Of a stretch of DNA of 64,000 nucleotides, positions 24,750 to 32,387 are shown piece after piece. This DNA is from Roseomonas nitratireducens (lineage in GTDB: Bacteria; Pseudomonadota; Alphaproteobacteria; Acetobacterales; Acetobacteraceae), in contig NZ_JAGIYZ010000007.1 in assembly GCF_017813355.1 (NCBI RefSeq), positions 62,001 through 126,000 of the forward strand, read 5' to 3'. Numbering within the stretch: position 1 is the first letter of the stretch; the number at the start of each line of letters is the position of its first letter. The position numbers and the translations under genes are program-made. A model generated the notes under the pieces. It saw nothing but the letters and a program-made list of their open reading frames with translations. It was not told the origin of the DNA and did no database searches.

Positions 24750-24829
24750 GGCGTGATGCTCCTTTCGGGTGCAGGCTAGCCGCGCGCGGGCCGGCCACGG
24801 AACCGGCCAGGACGCCGAGGAGACATGCC

Positions 24830-25024
24830 ATGGACGAAGACCGCTTCAACATGGAACTGCGGAAATTCCTGAAACAGGTGGGCGTCACCGCCCAGCGCGA
24901 GATCGAGCAGGTCGCGCGCGGCATGGCCGGGCCCGGCAAGGTGCTCCGGCTGCGCATGGCGCTGACCAGCCCGGATGCGCCGGGGCTGGACCACGTCGTC
25001 GAAGCCGCGATTCCCCTGGACTGA
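24830..25024 (+). CDS. DUF6494-type small protein
   Basis: A 64-residue acidic protein. MDEDRFNMELRKFLKQVGVTAQREIE is the characteristic opening of a small conserved alphaproteobacterial family that I associate with DUF6494. It is followed by a beta-hairpin-like tail (GKVLRLRMALTSPDAPGLDHVVEAAIPL). The function is unknown. The gene lies 7 nt upstream of the amidase and is probably co-transcribed with it. Confidence 0.78.
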   Translation: MDEDRFNMELRKFLKQVGVTAQREIEQVARGMAGPGKVLRLRMALTSPDAPGLDHVVEAAIPLD

Positions 25025-25031
25025 AACTGCC

Positions 25032-26486
25032 ATGCCGAACGAACTGATCCGCCTGACCGCAACCGACGCGGTGGCGAAGCTGCGGGCGCGGGAGATCACG
25101 CCGCTCGACCTGATCGACGCCGCCGCCGCGCGCATCGCCGAGGTCGAGCCCGCGGTGAACGCCCTGCCCACCCTCTGCCTCGACCGCGCGCGCGACCACG
25201 CCAGGGCGCTGATGCGCGGCGAAAGGCGGGACGCGGAAGGCGAGGCCGGCTGGCTCGCCGGCCTGCCGGTCGCGATCAAGGACCTGAGCGACGTTGCCGG
25301 CGTCCGCACCACCTATGGCAGCCCGATCTTCGCCGACCACGTGCCCACGCGCAGCGACCCGGTCGTGGAGCGCATCGAGCGCAAGGGCGGCATCGTCATC
25401 GCGAAATCCAACACGCCCGAATTCGGCGCCGGCGGATCGACCTTCAACGAGGTGTTCGGCCGCACGCGCAACCCGTGGAACACCGCGCTGACCTGCGGCG
25501 GATCGACCGGCGGCGGCGCCGTCGCGCTGGCCACGGGCGAAGTGTGGCTCGCCCATGGATCCGACCATGGCGGATCGCTCCGCCGCCCCGCCACCTACTG
25601 CTCCGTCGTCGGGCTGCGGCCATCCCCCGGGCGCGTCACGCGCGGCACGCAGGAGGATCTCTGGTCCATGCTGTCCGTCCAGGGGCCGATGGCGCGCAAC
25701 ATCCCCGACCTGGCGCTGTTCCTCGACACCATGGCGGGCTGGGACCTGGACGACCCGCTGACCTGGGAGGCGCCGGCGCGGTCCTACGCCGCCGCCGTCG
25801 CGGCCGCCGAGGCCGAGAAGCCGCTACGGATCGCCTTCACCACCGATTTCGGCGGCGCCCTGCCGATGGACCGGGAGACGGCGGCGATCTGCGCGCGCGA
25901 GGTCCGGCGCTTCGAAAGCCTCGGCATCGCGGTGGAGGAAGCGCACCCGGAGATCGGCGCGCTGAACGACGCCTTCCTTGTGCTGCGCAGCCAGCACTTC
26001 GTGGTGGACCGGGAGGAACTGCTCGCGACCAAGCGCGAGCTGCTCAAGCCCGACATCGTCTGGCAGACCGAGCGCGGCCTGTCCGAGACGCCCTCCCGCC
26101 TCGCCTGGGCGGAACATGAGCGGACGCGCTTCTTCCGATCCCTCCGCGACATCTTCGCCCGCTGCGACGTGCTGGTGACGCCGGGCGCGTCCACCCCCGC
26201 CTTCGACGTGAACCTCCGCGCGCCGGAGAAGATCGGCGGGCAGGTGCTGGAAAACTACATGGGCGGGTCGCTGATCAACGCCTTCGCGACGCTGGCCGGC
26301 TGCCCGGCCGTCGCGGTGCCCTGCGGCTTCGACCAGCACGGACGGCCGGTTGGGCTGCAGGTGGTGGCACCGCCGCGGCAGGACGCCCGCGCGCTGCAGG
26401 TGGCGGCGCTGTTCGAGCGGATGACGGGGCTGGATCGGATGCTGCCGGTGGAGCCGCGTGCGGGGGTGGTGCCGCCTTACGAGTGA
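25032..26486 (+). CDS. Amidase (amidase-signature family)
   Basis: A 484-residue hydrolase of the amidase-signature family. The Ser-cisSer-Lys triad is visible: Lys83 (VAIKDLSD), Ser158 in CGGSTGGGAVAL and nucleophile Ser182 in GSDHGGSLRRPA. The family cleaves amide bonds of diverse substrates, and GatA is a paralogue. Absence of gatB/gatC neighbours argues for a catabolic amidase. The ATG at 25032 was chosen over the upstream frame extension, which is antisense-free but overlaps the DUF6494 gene. The repeat element at 26489 begins right after the stop. Confidence 0.93.
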   Translation: MPNELIRLTATDAVAKLRAREITPLDLIDAAAARIAEVEPAVNALPTLCLDRARDHARALMRGERRDAEGEAGWLAGLPVAIKDLSDVAGVRTTYGSPIFADHVPTRSDPVVERIERKGGIVIAKSNTPEFGAGGSTFNEVFGRTRNPWNTALTCGGSTGGGAVALATGEVWLAHGSDHGGSLRRPATYCSVVGLRPSPGRVTRGTQEDLWSMLSVQGPMARNIPDLALFLDTMAGWDLDDPLTWEAPARSYAAAVAAAEAEKPLRIAFTTDFGGALPMDRETAAICAREVRRFESLGIAVEEAHPEIGALNDAFLVLRSQHFVVDREELLATKRELLKPDIVWQTERGLSETPSRLAWAEHERTRFFRSLRDIFARCDVLVTPGASTPAFDVNLRAPEKIGGQVLENYMGGSLINAFATLAGCPAVAVPCGFDQHGRPVGLQVVAPPRQDARALQVAALFERMTGLDRMLPVEPRAGVVPPYE

Positions 26487-26488
26487 AA

Positions 26489-26540
26489 GGTCGGGGGAGG
26501 GGAACCTCCCCCGAACCCCCTCCCTTTTCTATCGTTTGGG
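26489..26540 (+). repeat. Dispersed intergenic repeat, forward copy left of the immunity-like gene
   Basis: It begins 3 nt after the amidase stop. It has a 10-bp perfect stem (TCGGGGGAGG, loop GGAA, CCTCCCCCGA; 26491-26514), a C-run, then CTCCCTTTTCTATCGTTTGGG. The same order of parts occurs in forward orientation at 41021 and inverted at 27216 and 41078. It could serve as a terminator, but its recurrence shows it is a repeat family. Confidence 0.75.
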
Positions 26541-26567
26541 TACCGGGAGGGGGAGTTGGGGGATCCA

Positions 26568-27209
26568 ATGGCGGCGATCATCGCGTTCTCGGACGATCCG
26601 CGATTTTCGCCGGACGTCCGCGGGGCACCAAAGGAGGGGCCGGGCGCTGGCGTGCTCACCGACACCGCCTACGAGCGATGCCGCTGGCTCGGTATGGACT
26701 TCGGCAACAAGGGCGTCCGCTTCGATGCGGGCGATGTGAAGACCGAGTTCTGGCTTACATCACGGCAGAAGACGCTCGCCGACTTTCTTCCGGTCGTGGC
26801 CCGATGGGGCATCTCGGCAGAATTCCGGGAGGTGGTGGAAGCTTTCGAGCCTGGGCTGCACCAGTTCTTCCCGATCATCATCCGCCGGCCCAATGGCAAG
26901 CCGATCGAGCGGCTTGATGGGCGGGAAGTCGCGCCGGGCCAGTACTTCATCATGAACCCGCTGGTGCGCATCAACTCGTTGTTGCCCGAGGAATGCATCG
27001 GCAAGCAGGGACAGCGCCGCAAGACCCTGAACGAGGTGCTGCGCACCGTCGACGACCTGTGCGTCTCGCGGGCGGTGATCGCGGGCCGACACCTGTGGGT
27101 GGATGCGTACTTTGGGGGAGGTGAACTCTTCGTCTCGGACGCGTTCCTCGCCGCCGTCGAGAAGAAGGGGCTAAAGGGCTTTCGCGTGCAGAAGGTGCGC
27201 GAGGCGTAG
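26568..27209 (+). CDS. Imm11/DUF1629-like orphan immunity protein
   Basis: A 213-residue cytoplasmic protein. The block GLHQFFPIIIRRPNGKPIE near residue 100, then YFIMNPLVRINSL, and the C-terminal AGRHLWVDAYFGGGELFVSDAF, matches the layout of the DUF1629/Imm11 family, which contains predicted immunity proteins for polymorphic toxins. No toxin, secretion or Rhs gene is nearby, so it looks orphan. The gene is less G+C-rich by eye than its neighbours and is bracketed by inverted copies of a repeat. ATG at 26568 with a GGGGG upstream is preferred to TTG at 26556. The family call is by pattern, moderately sure. Confidence 0.62.
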   Translation: MAAIIAFSDDPRFSPDVRGAPKEGPGAGVLTDTAYERCRWLGMDFGNKGVRFDAGDVKTEFWLTSRQKTLADFLPVVARWGISAEFREVVEAFEPGLHQFFPIIIRRPNGKPIERLDGREVAPGQYFIMNPLVRINSLLPEECIGKQGQRRKTLNEVLRTVDDLCVSRAVIAGRHLWVDAYFGGGELFVSDAFLAAVEKKGLKGFRVQKVREA

Positions 27210-27215
27210 TGCCCG

Positions 27216-27282
27216 CCCCCAACAGACAAAAAAGGTTGAGGGGGGGGCCAGGGGGGAGAAGTTCACTTCTCCCCCCGCCCGC
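27216..27282 (-). repeat. Dispersed intergenic repeat, inverted copy right of the immunity-like gene
   Basis: Read on the minus strand it begins right after the olsB stop. It has a 12-bp perfect stem (GGGGGGAGAAGT, loop, ACTTCTCCCCCC; 27251-27276), a C-run, then CAACCTTTTTTGTCTGTTGGGGG. This matches the forward copies at 26489 and 41021 in layout and in the CCTTTT-TGTC-GTTGGGGG tail. It faces the 26489 copy across the immunity-like gene. Confidence 0.75.
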
Positions 27283-28092
27283 CTACGCCTCCCGCACCTT
27301 GCGTTCGTAGTGCCGGTAGTACTTGTCCGTGATCTGGTCCGTCTTCACCAGCACCGCGACGTCGGTGGTGTTGAACTGCGTGTCCAGCACCGCCCCGTCG
27401 CCGACGAAGCCGCCCAGGCGGAGATAGCCCTTCACCAGCGGCGGCAGGTCCACCAGCGTGCGCTTCACGTCGATCGTCGCCGGGTCCTTGCGCAGCATCG
27501 GCACGTAGCGTTCCGGCAGGGCGCGCGGGCGGATCTCCTCCGGCGCCATGTGGTTGGCCGCGAGGTAGGTGAGCTGGTCGCCCAGCGCGTCGAGGTCCGT
27601 GCCCGGCAGCGACGCGCAGCCGAACAGGATGGCGATCTTGTGCTTGAAGACGTAGGCCGCGATGCCGCCCCACAGCAATTGCAGCGTGCCGCGGGTGCGA
27701 TAGGCGGCATCGACGCAGGACCGGCCGCATTCCACCAACTCGCCCTCGAAGGCGATGATGCGGGAGATGTCGTATTCGGCGGCCGAGTACCAGCGCCCGA
27801 GCCGCGCGGCGGCGGGCCGGCGGATCAGCCGGTAGGTGCCGACGACGGATTTCGCCCCTTCGCCCTTGTCGTGGTCGACCACCAGCAGGTGGTCCGCGAC
27901 GGCGTCGAAATCGTCCCGGTCGCGATGCGTCGCCGCCGTCGCGGCGTCCGGATGCGCGCCCATTTCCTCGTAGAAGACGCGGTAGCGCAGCGCCTGCACG
28001 GCATCGATCTCGGCCGCGTCTACGGCGAGGCGCACGCCGAGATTGCCGGAGCGGAGTTCGCCGAAGCCGGGGTCTGCGTCCAGGTCGCTCAT
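27283..28092 (-). CDS. olsB: Ornithine-acyl-ACP N-acyltransferase (ornithine lipid synthesis)
   Basis: A 269-residue GNAT-like enzyme of the OlsB (Acetyltransf_5) family. OlsB adds a 3-hydroxy fatty acid to the alpha-amino group of ornithine, giving the lyso-ornithine lipid used in phosphorus-free membranes. Recognisable parts are IDAVQALRYRVFYEEMGAH near residue 28, VVGTYRLI near 82, ELVECGRSCVDAAYRTRG near 117 and KGYLRLGGFVGDGAVLD near 219. No olsA is seen next to it. The start overlaps the fur-family stop by 4 nt, so the two are co-expressed. Confidence 0.88.
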   Translation of the reverse strand: MSDLDADPGFGELRSGNLGVRLAVDAAEIDAVQALRYRVFYEEMGAHPDAATAATHRDRDDFDAVADHLLVVDHDKGEGAKSVVGTYRLIRRPAAARLGRWYSAAEYDISRIIAFEGELVECGRSCVDAAYRTRGTLQLLWGGIAAYVFKHKIAILFGCASLPGTDLDALGDQLTYLAANHMAPEEIRPRALPERYVPMLRKDPATIDVKRTLVDLPPLVKGYLRLGGFVGDGAVLDTQFNTTDVAVLVKTDQITDKYYRHYERKVREA

Positions 28093-28589
28093 GCGTCGCG
28101 CGCCTCGCGCCGGCGCGGTGCCGGGCTGGGGGTAGGGTCGGGGTCGATCTTCCGGCCGAACAGTTCCAGCCGCTGGCCGACGAGCGAGAAGCCGAGTCGG
28201 CGCGCCATGGCGCGGGCCAGGGCCTCGAACTCCTCGTCGGCGAATTCGATCACCTTGCCGGTGTCGACATCGATCAGGTGGTGGTGCTGGCCGCGATCCG
28301 CGGGGTCGTAGCGCGCGCGTCCGCCGCCGAAGTCGCGCCGTTCGAGGATGCCCTTTTCCTCGAGCAGCCGGACGGTGCGGTAGACGGTCGCGATCGAGAC
28401 CTTGTTGTCGAGCGCCAGCGCGCGGCGATAGACGTCCTCGACATCCGGATGGTCCTCGGCCTCGCTCAGGACGCGCGCGATAAGGCGGCGCTGCCCTGTC
28501 ATCTTCAGCCCCTGCTCGATGCAGAGCCTTTCGATGCGCGACGCGCCCTGGTCCGGCGCGTCAGGCCGAGGCTTGGTGCGGGTCTCCAT
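28089..28589 (-). CDS. Fur-family metal-responsive repressor
   Basis: A 166-residue Fur/Mur-type regulator. The recognition helix region KVSIATVYRTVRLLEEKGIL is at residues 63-82, and the metal-site cluster GQHHHLIDVDTGKVIEF at 100-117. The last 20 residues are a proline- and arginine-rich tail without the C-terminal CxxC zinc motif of some Fur proteins. In alphaproteobacteria this class often responds to manganese (Mur) rather than iron, so I leave the symbol open. It is co-transcribed with olsB. Confidence 0.9.
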   Translation of the reverse strand: METRTKPRPDAPDQGASRIERLCIEQGLKMTGQRRLIARVLSEAEDHPDVEDVYRRALALDNKVSIATVYRTVRLLEEKGILERRDFGGGRARYDPADRGQHHHLIDVDTGKVIEFADEEFEALARAMARRLGFSLVGQRLELFGRKIDPDPTPSPAPRRREARDA

Positions 28590-28686
28590 GCGGCGGTCGT
28601 CGCCCCGTTGTCATGCGGCGCCCATCCCGGCGCGGCGGCGGACCATACGCCCGCCGGCCGTGCCGGGCCAATCCCCGTGGGGTGGG

Positions 28687-29112
28687 TCAGCCCTTGCCCT
28701 TGCCGCGCGAGCGCGGGGTGGTGCCGAGGCCGATCTTCTTCGCCAGCGAGGAACGGTGCTTGGCGTAGTCGGGTGCCACCATCGGGTAGTCCGCCGGCAG
28801 GCCCCAGCGTTCGCGGTACTGGTCGGGCGACATGTTGTAGGCGGTCTTGAGATGCCGCTTCAGCATCTTCAGCTTCTTCCCGTCCTCGAGGCAGATCAGG
28901 TAGCCCGGCGTGATGGACTTCTTGATCGGCACGGCGGGCTGCGGCCGCTCGGGCTCCGGCGCCGGGCGCGTGCCCACGCCCGAGAGCGTGCGGAACACTT
29001 CCTGGATCAGCCCCGGCAATTCGCTGGCGGGGACGGGATTGTGCGACACATGCGCCGAAACGATCTGGGCGGTGAGCCCCAGAAGTTCCGAACTCGGATT
29101 CGACTCGGCCAT
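28687..29112 (-). CDS. mucR: MucR/Ros-family zinc-finger transcriptional regulator
   Basis: A 141-residue regulator of the MucR/Ros family. The core ICLEDGKKLKMLKRHLKTAYNMSPDQYRERWGLP, at about residues 75-110, is the zinc-finger DNA-binding region, followed by the conserved YPMVAPDYAKHRSSLAKKIGLG. MucR proteins are H-NS-like global regulators of exopolysaccharide, motility and cell-cycle genes in alphaproteobacteria, binding A+T-rich sites. ATG at 29112 fits MAESNPSSELLGL, the family's usual start, rather than an upstream one. It is divergent from tusA across 82 nt. Confidence 0.92.
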   Translation of the reverse strand: MAESNPSSELLGLTAQIVSAHVSHNPVPASELPGLIQEVFRTLSGVGTRPAPEPERPQPAVPIKKSITPGYLICLEDGKKLKMLKRHLKTAYNMSPDQYRERWGLPADYPMVAPDYAKHRSSLAKKIGLGTTPRSRGKGKG

Positions 29113-29194
29113 TCGACATGCCCCCCAAAACCATGGCAATGCGGCCTTCTAGCCACCATCCCGACAAGCCGCAATTGCGGGAGAGATAAAATAG

Positions 29195-29464
29195 ATGAAA
29201 GCTCGGTCATTTCTTGTCGGTGGCGAAGAATTCCAGGCGGATTCAAGCCTGGACATCACGGGCGAGACTTGCCCCATGACATTCGTTCGCGTGCGCCTGG
29301 CGCTGGATCGTCTCGCCCCCGGGCAATCGCTCGAAGTCCTGCTCAAGGGCGAGGAGCCACGCCGCAACGTCCCCCGCACCGCCGCCGAGCAGGGCCATGC
29401 CGTGCTGGCGGCCGAGGAGGGGCCGGGCGGCCTGCTCCGCCTTCTCATCCGCCGGGGCGGGTGA
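29195..29464 (+). CDS. tusA: TusA-family sulfurtransferase
   Basis: An 89-residue sulfur carrier of the TusA/YedF/SirA family. The active-site motif is at about residues 24-28: SLDITGETCPMTFVRVRLAL, with the conserved Cys-Pro-x-x; family members usually have CPxP, here CPMT. The alpha/beta fold is complete. TusA relays persulfide sulfur to tRNA thiolation or molybdenum-cofactor pathways; here the partner is not shown. It is convergent with rimI, with a 20-nt overlap at the 3' ends. Confidence 0.9.
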   Translation: MKARSFLVGGEEFQADSSLDITGETCPMTFVRVRLALDRLAPGQSLEVLLKGEEPRRNVPRTAAEQGHAVLAAEEGPGGLLRLLIRRGG

Positions 29465-29906
29465 GGTCGATCCGCAGCACCAGCGCATCCGATCCGTCGG
29501 CGTAGTAGCGCCGCCGCCGCCCGGCCTCCGCCGCGCCGAGGCCCGCATAGAGCGCGCGCGCGGATGCATTCGCCTCCGAAACCTCCAGGAAGAGGTCCGC
29601 CGCGCCGCGCCGCGCCGCCTCGGCCATCAGCGCGCGCATCAGGGCGCGGCCGAGCCCGGCGCGCCGGGCGTCGGGCCGGACCGCGATCGTCAGCACCTCC
29701 GCCTCCCCCGCCGCGGCGCGGCCTAGCGCGAAGCCGGACGGCGCATCCCCCGGCGCGGCGACCAGGCCGAAATGGCCGGGCAGGGACAGCAGCAGGCCGA
29801 TCGCCTCCGCCCCCCAGCGATCCGTGGGCGCGAAGGCCTCCGCATGCAAAGCGGCGAGCAGCGGCGCGGCCTCGGCGCCGATCGGCAGGATGGCCGCGTC
29901 GCTCAG
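29445..29906 (-). CDS. rimI: Ribosomal protein S18-alanine N-acetyltransferase-like GNAT, probable CTG start
   Basis: A RimI-like GNAT. The acetyl-CoA P-loop region is RPDARRAGLGRALMRALM, and the C-terminal block is NASARALYAGLGAAEAGRRRRYYADGSDALVL. The conserved N-terminal residues (a stretch rich in Ala/Leu ending LHAEAF) begin before the first ordinary start codon, which is TTG at 29849. An in-frame CTG at 29906 overlaps the tsaB stop by 4 nt and restores a 153-residue RimI of normal length, so I prefer it. tsaB-rimI is a classic pair for tRNA threonylcarbamoylation and protein acetylation. Confidence 0.75.
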   Translation of the reverse strand: MSDAAILPIGAEAAPLLAALHAEAFAPTDRWGAEAIGLLLSLPGHFGLVAAPGDAPSGFALGRAAAGEAEVLTIAVRPDARRAGLGRALMRALMAEAARRGAADLFLEVSEANASARALYAGLGAAEAGRRRRYYADGSDALVLRIDLTRPGG

Positions 29907-30565
29907 GGGGAAGTTGCCCGCGGCTGGAGCGTGACGGCCGGCGGCTCCGCATAGAGCGGCGCGGCATCCCGTGGCGGCAATCGGCCGGCCAGGCGGCTGG
30001 CGGCGATGCGCGCCACGGCCGCGGCGTCCGGCAGGCCGGGCCGGGCCTCGGCCGCGTCGCCGCGCGCGGCGAGGGCGGCGGCGACCGCCACCGCGGCGTC
30101 GCCGAGCAGGATCAGCCCCGGCGGCGCCAGGGGGAGCGCATCGACGTGATGGATCGCCGGCGGGGCGGGGATGGCCGCGCCGGGCGCGAAGGCCTCGATC
30201 ACGACCCGGCCGTGGCGGTGGTCCAGCACCGCCCAGACCGCGCCGCTGCCCGGTGGCAGCGCGGCCGCCAGGGCCTCGCCCGTCGTCACGCCGACCAGCG
30301 GCAGGCCGGCCCCGCGGGCGATGCCCTCGGCCAGCGCGATGGCCGCCCGCAGCCCGGTGAAGCCTCCGGGCCCGCCCCCCACCGCCACCGCATCGAGCGC
30401 CGGCGCGGCGAGGCCCGCGCGCGCCAGCACGGAGGCCGCCATGCGGGGCAGGAGGGAAGGGTGGCCGCGCGCGGCGTCCTCGGCCTCGGCCGCCAGCACC
30501 TCCCCCTCCGCCAGCAGGGCGGCGGAGCAGCGGGCGAGCGCGCCTTCGATCGCAAGGATCCTCAT
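29903..30565 (-). CDS. tsaB: tRNA threonylcarbamoyladenosine biosynthesis protein TsaB
   Basis: A 220-residue ASKHA-fold protein that works with TsaD and TsaE to form t6A37 in ANN-decoding tRNAs. Visible features are the opening MRILAIEGALARCSAALL, GGPGGFTGLRAAIALAEGIA near residue 64 (diagnostic of TsaB) and TGEALAAAL. It is upstream of rimI on the same strand, with translational coupling, the standard alphaproteobacterial order. ATG at 30565. Confidence 0.95.
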   Translation of the reverse strand: MRILAIEGALARCSAALLAEGEVLAAEAEDAARGHPSLLPRMAASVLARAGLAAPALDAVAVGGGPGGFTGLRAAIALAEGIARGAGLPLVGVTTGEALAAALPPGSGAVWAVLDHRHGRVVIEAFAPGAAIPAPPAIHHVDALPLAPPGLILLGDAAVAVAAALAARGDAAEARPGLPDAAAVARIAASRLAGRLPPRDAAPLYAEPPAVTLQPRATSP

Positions 30566-30682
30566 GCGCGCCGATTACGCCGCTTTCGGCCGCCGGTCAC
30601 GACACGCCGGCGCTTCCGTTCCACGGCCGCCGCGCCCAGGATGGCGGGACTGGGACGAAAACGAACCGAGAAAGGGAACGCC

Positions 30683-31651
30683 ATGACCATCACCCGCCGC
30701 GCGCTGGGCGCGACCGCGCTTGCGCTGCCTGGCCTTCTCGCCGGCCGCGGCGCCGGCGCGCAGGGCGCCTTCCCGACGCGCGCCGTGCGCATCGTCGTGC
30801 CGTATACGCCCGGGGGCGTCTCCGACATCACCGCGCGGCTCATCGCCGAGCCGCTCTCCGCCACCTGGGGGCAGCCCGTGCCGGTCGAGAACCGCGCCGG
30901 CGCGGATGGCGTGATCGGCACCGAGGTCGTCGCGCGCAGCCCGGCGGATGGCTACACGCTGGGCCTGGTCTCGGTCGGGCATCCGGTGAACGCGGCCTTC
31001 TACCGGCTGCCCTTCGACACGATGCGTGACTTCACCTTCGTGACGCAGACCACTGCCACGCCACTGGTGCTCTGCGCGCCACGCGCCTTCGCGCCGAACA
31101 CGCCGGCCGAGTTGGTGGACCACGCGAAGCGCAACCCGGGCGTCACCTTCGCCGGCACCGGCGGCGTGGTGCGGCTCGCCCCCGTGCTGTTCGCGCAGCG
31201 CGCCGGCATCCAGCTGGAATACGTGCCCTATCGGGGATCGACCCAGGCGCATCCGGACCTGATCGCGAACCGCGTGAACATCATGTTCGACACGGTTCCC
31301 GCCGCGCTGCCGCACATCCAGTCCGGCGCGCTGAAGGCCCTGGCGACCACCGGCGCGCGGCGCAGCCCGCAGCTGCCCGACGTCCCGACCATGGCCGAGG
31401 CGCTGCTCCCGGGCTTCGAGGCCTCGACCTGGGGCATGGTGATCGCGCCGGCGAACCTGCCGCGGCCGGTGCTGGCGAAGCTCAACACCGACATCCACGC
31501 GGCGCTGCGCAACCCGACCGTGGTCGACCGCCACCGCACGCTCGGCGCCGAGATCGTGATGAACGATCCCGACACGATGCGCGCCTTCGTGCAGGCGGAG
31601 ATGGAGAAATGGGGCACGGCGGCGCGCGCCGCCGGCATCCAGCCGCAGTGA
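30683..31651 (+). CDS. Bug-family (TctC-type) tripartite tricarboxylate receptor
   Basis: A 322-residue periplasmic solute receptor of the Bug/TctC family, with a twin-arginine-like signal (TITRRALGATALALPGLLAG, cleavage near GAGAQ). Family marks are the opening FPTRAVRIVVPYTPGGVSDITARLIA and ENRAGADGVIGTEVVA near 75; the latter shapes the carboxylate-binding pocket. No TctA/TctB gene is adjacent, so it is one of the orphan receptors typical of these bacteria. The ribosome site GAGAAAGGGAA precedes ATG 30683. Ligand unknown. Confidence 0.92.
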   Translation: MTITRRALGATALALPGLLAGRGAGAQGAFPTRAVRIVVPYTPGGVSDITARLIAEPLSATWGQPVPVENRAGADGVIGTEVVARSPADGYTLGLVSVGHPVNAAFYRLPFDTMRDFTFVTQTTATPLVLCAPRAFAPNTPAELVDHAKRNPGVTFAGTGGVVRLAPVLFAQRAGIQLEYVPYRGSTQAHPDLIANRVNIMFDTVPAALPHIQSGALKALATTGARRSPQLPDVPTMAEALLPGFEASTWGMVIAPANLPRPVLAKLNTDIHAALRNPTVVDRHRTLGAEIVMNDPDTMRAFVQAEMEKWGTAARAAGIQPQ

Positions 31652-31658
31652 CGCGGCG

Positions 31659-31681
31659 GGGCGGGGCGGCGTGCCCCGCCC
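31659..31681. terminator. Hairpin between convergent Bug receptor and dienelactone hydrolase genes
   Basis: GGGCGGGGC, loop GGCGT, GCCCCGCCC: a 9-bp perfect stem starting 8 nt after one stop codon (31651) and 8 nt before the opposing stop (31689). Position and symmetry suit a bidirectional terminator; there is no T-run. Confidence 0.5.
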
Positions 31682-31688
31682 GCTCCGG

Positions 31689-32348
31689 TCAGAGATGCTT
31701 GGCGAAGAAGGCGAGGGTGCGTTCCTGCGCCAGCCGGTAGTCGGCTTCCACATAGGACCCGCGCTCGTCGCAGCCGAAGCCGTGGCCGCCGCCATAGACC
31801 AGCACCTCGACGCCCGGCTGGGCGGCGCGGATGGCGGCGACGTCGGTCATGGGGATGGAGGCGTCGGCCTCCCCGAAATGCAGCTGGACGGGGCAGCGCG
31901 CCACTTCGTCCTTGGCCGCGGCGATGCCGCCGCCATACCAGCCGCAGGACGCGGAGAAGGCGCTGGTGCGGGTCGCGGCATGCCAGGCGACGGTGCCGCC
32001 CCAGCAATAGCCGACGATGCCGCGCTTCGCCCCGCGCGGCAGGGCCGCGGCAGCGGCCAGCACGTCGAGCACGGTCAGCCCCGCGTCGATCTTGCCGCGC
32101 AGCTCGCGCCCCTGGGCGACGTCGGCGGCCTCGTAGCCGAGCTCGATGCCCGGGCCGACGCGGTCGAACAGGGCGGGCGCGATCACGGCATAGCCCTCGG
32201 CCGCGAAGCGGTCGCACACGGCGCGCATGTGGCGGTTCACGCCGAAGATCTCCTGCACCACGACAAGGGCGCGGGCGGCATTCTGCGGCCCGGCGCGATA
32301 GGCGGTCAGGCGGTGGCCGTCGGCGGCGGTCAGCGAGATGGTCGGCAT
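31689..32348 (-). CDS. Dienelactone hydrolase-family protein
   Basis: A 219-residue alpha/beta hydrolase of the dienelactone hydrolase family. The Cys-Asp-His triad is visible: Cys115 in GYCWGG, Asp162 in ADASIPM and His189 in GGGHGF. The VVVQEIFGVNRHMRAVCDRFAAEGY opening is diagnostic. The family hydrolyses dienelactone in chlorocatechol degradation, but many members have other ester or lactone substrates; nothing here fixes it. It is a single gene, convergent with the Bug receptor. Confidence 0.9.
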   Translation of the reverse strand: MPTISLTAADGHRLTAYRAGPQNAARALVVVQEIFGVNRHMRAVCDRFAAEGYAVIAPALFDRVGPGIELGYEAADVAQGRELRGKIDAGLTVLDVLAAAAALPRGAKRGIVGYCWGGTVAWHAATRTSAFSASCGWYGGGIAAAKDEVARCPVQLHFGEADASIPMTDVAAIRAAQPGVEVLVYGGGHGFGCDERGSYVEADYRLAQERTLAFFAKHL

Positions 32349-32387
32349 GGCGTTTCCCCGGATGCGGTGGCGCGGTATCCTCGCCCC

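Noticed and set aside
26491-26560. G-rich tracts as a possible CRISPR repeat or direct-repeat array
   Set aside because: There is only one stem-loop per copy with no regular spacer-repeat spacing; it belongs to the dispersed intergenic repeat family instead.
26568-27209. A full toxin-immunity or type VI secretion locus
   Set aside because: No toxin, Rhs, VgrG or secretion gene is present on either side; only the immunity-like gene is supported.
29849-29906. TTG at 29849 as the ordinary rimI start
   Set aside because: It would delete conserved N-terminal residues; the CTG overlap with tsaB fits better, though TTG cannot be excluded.
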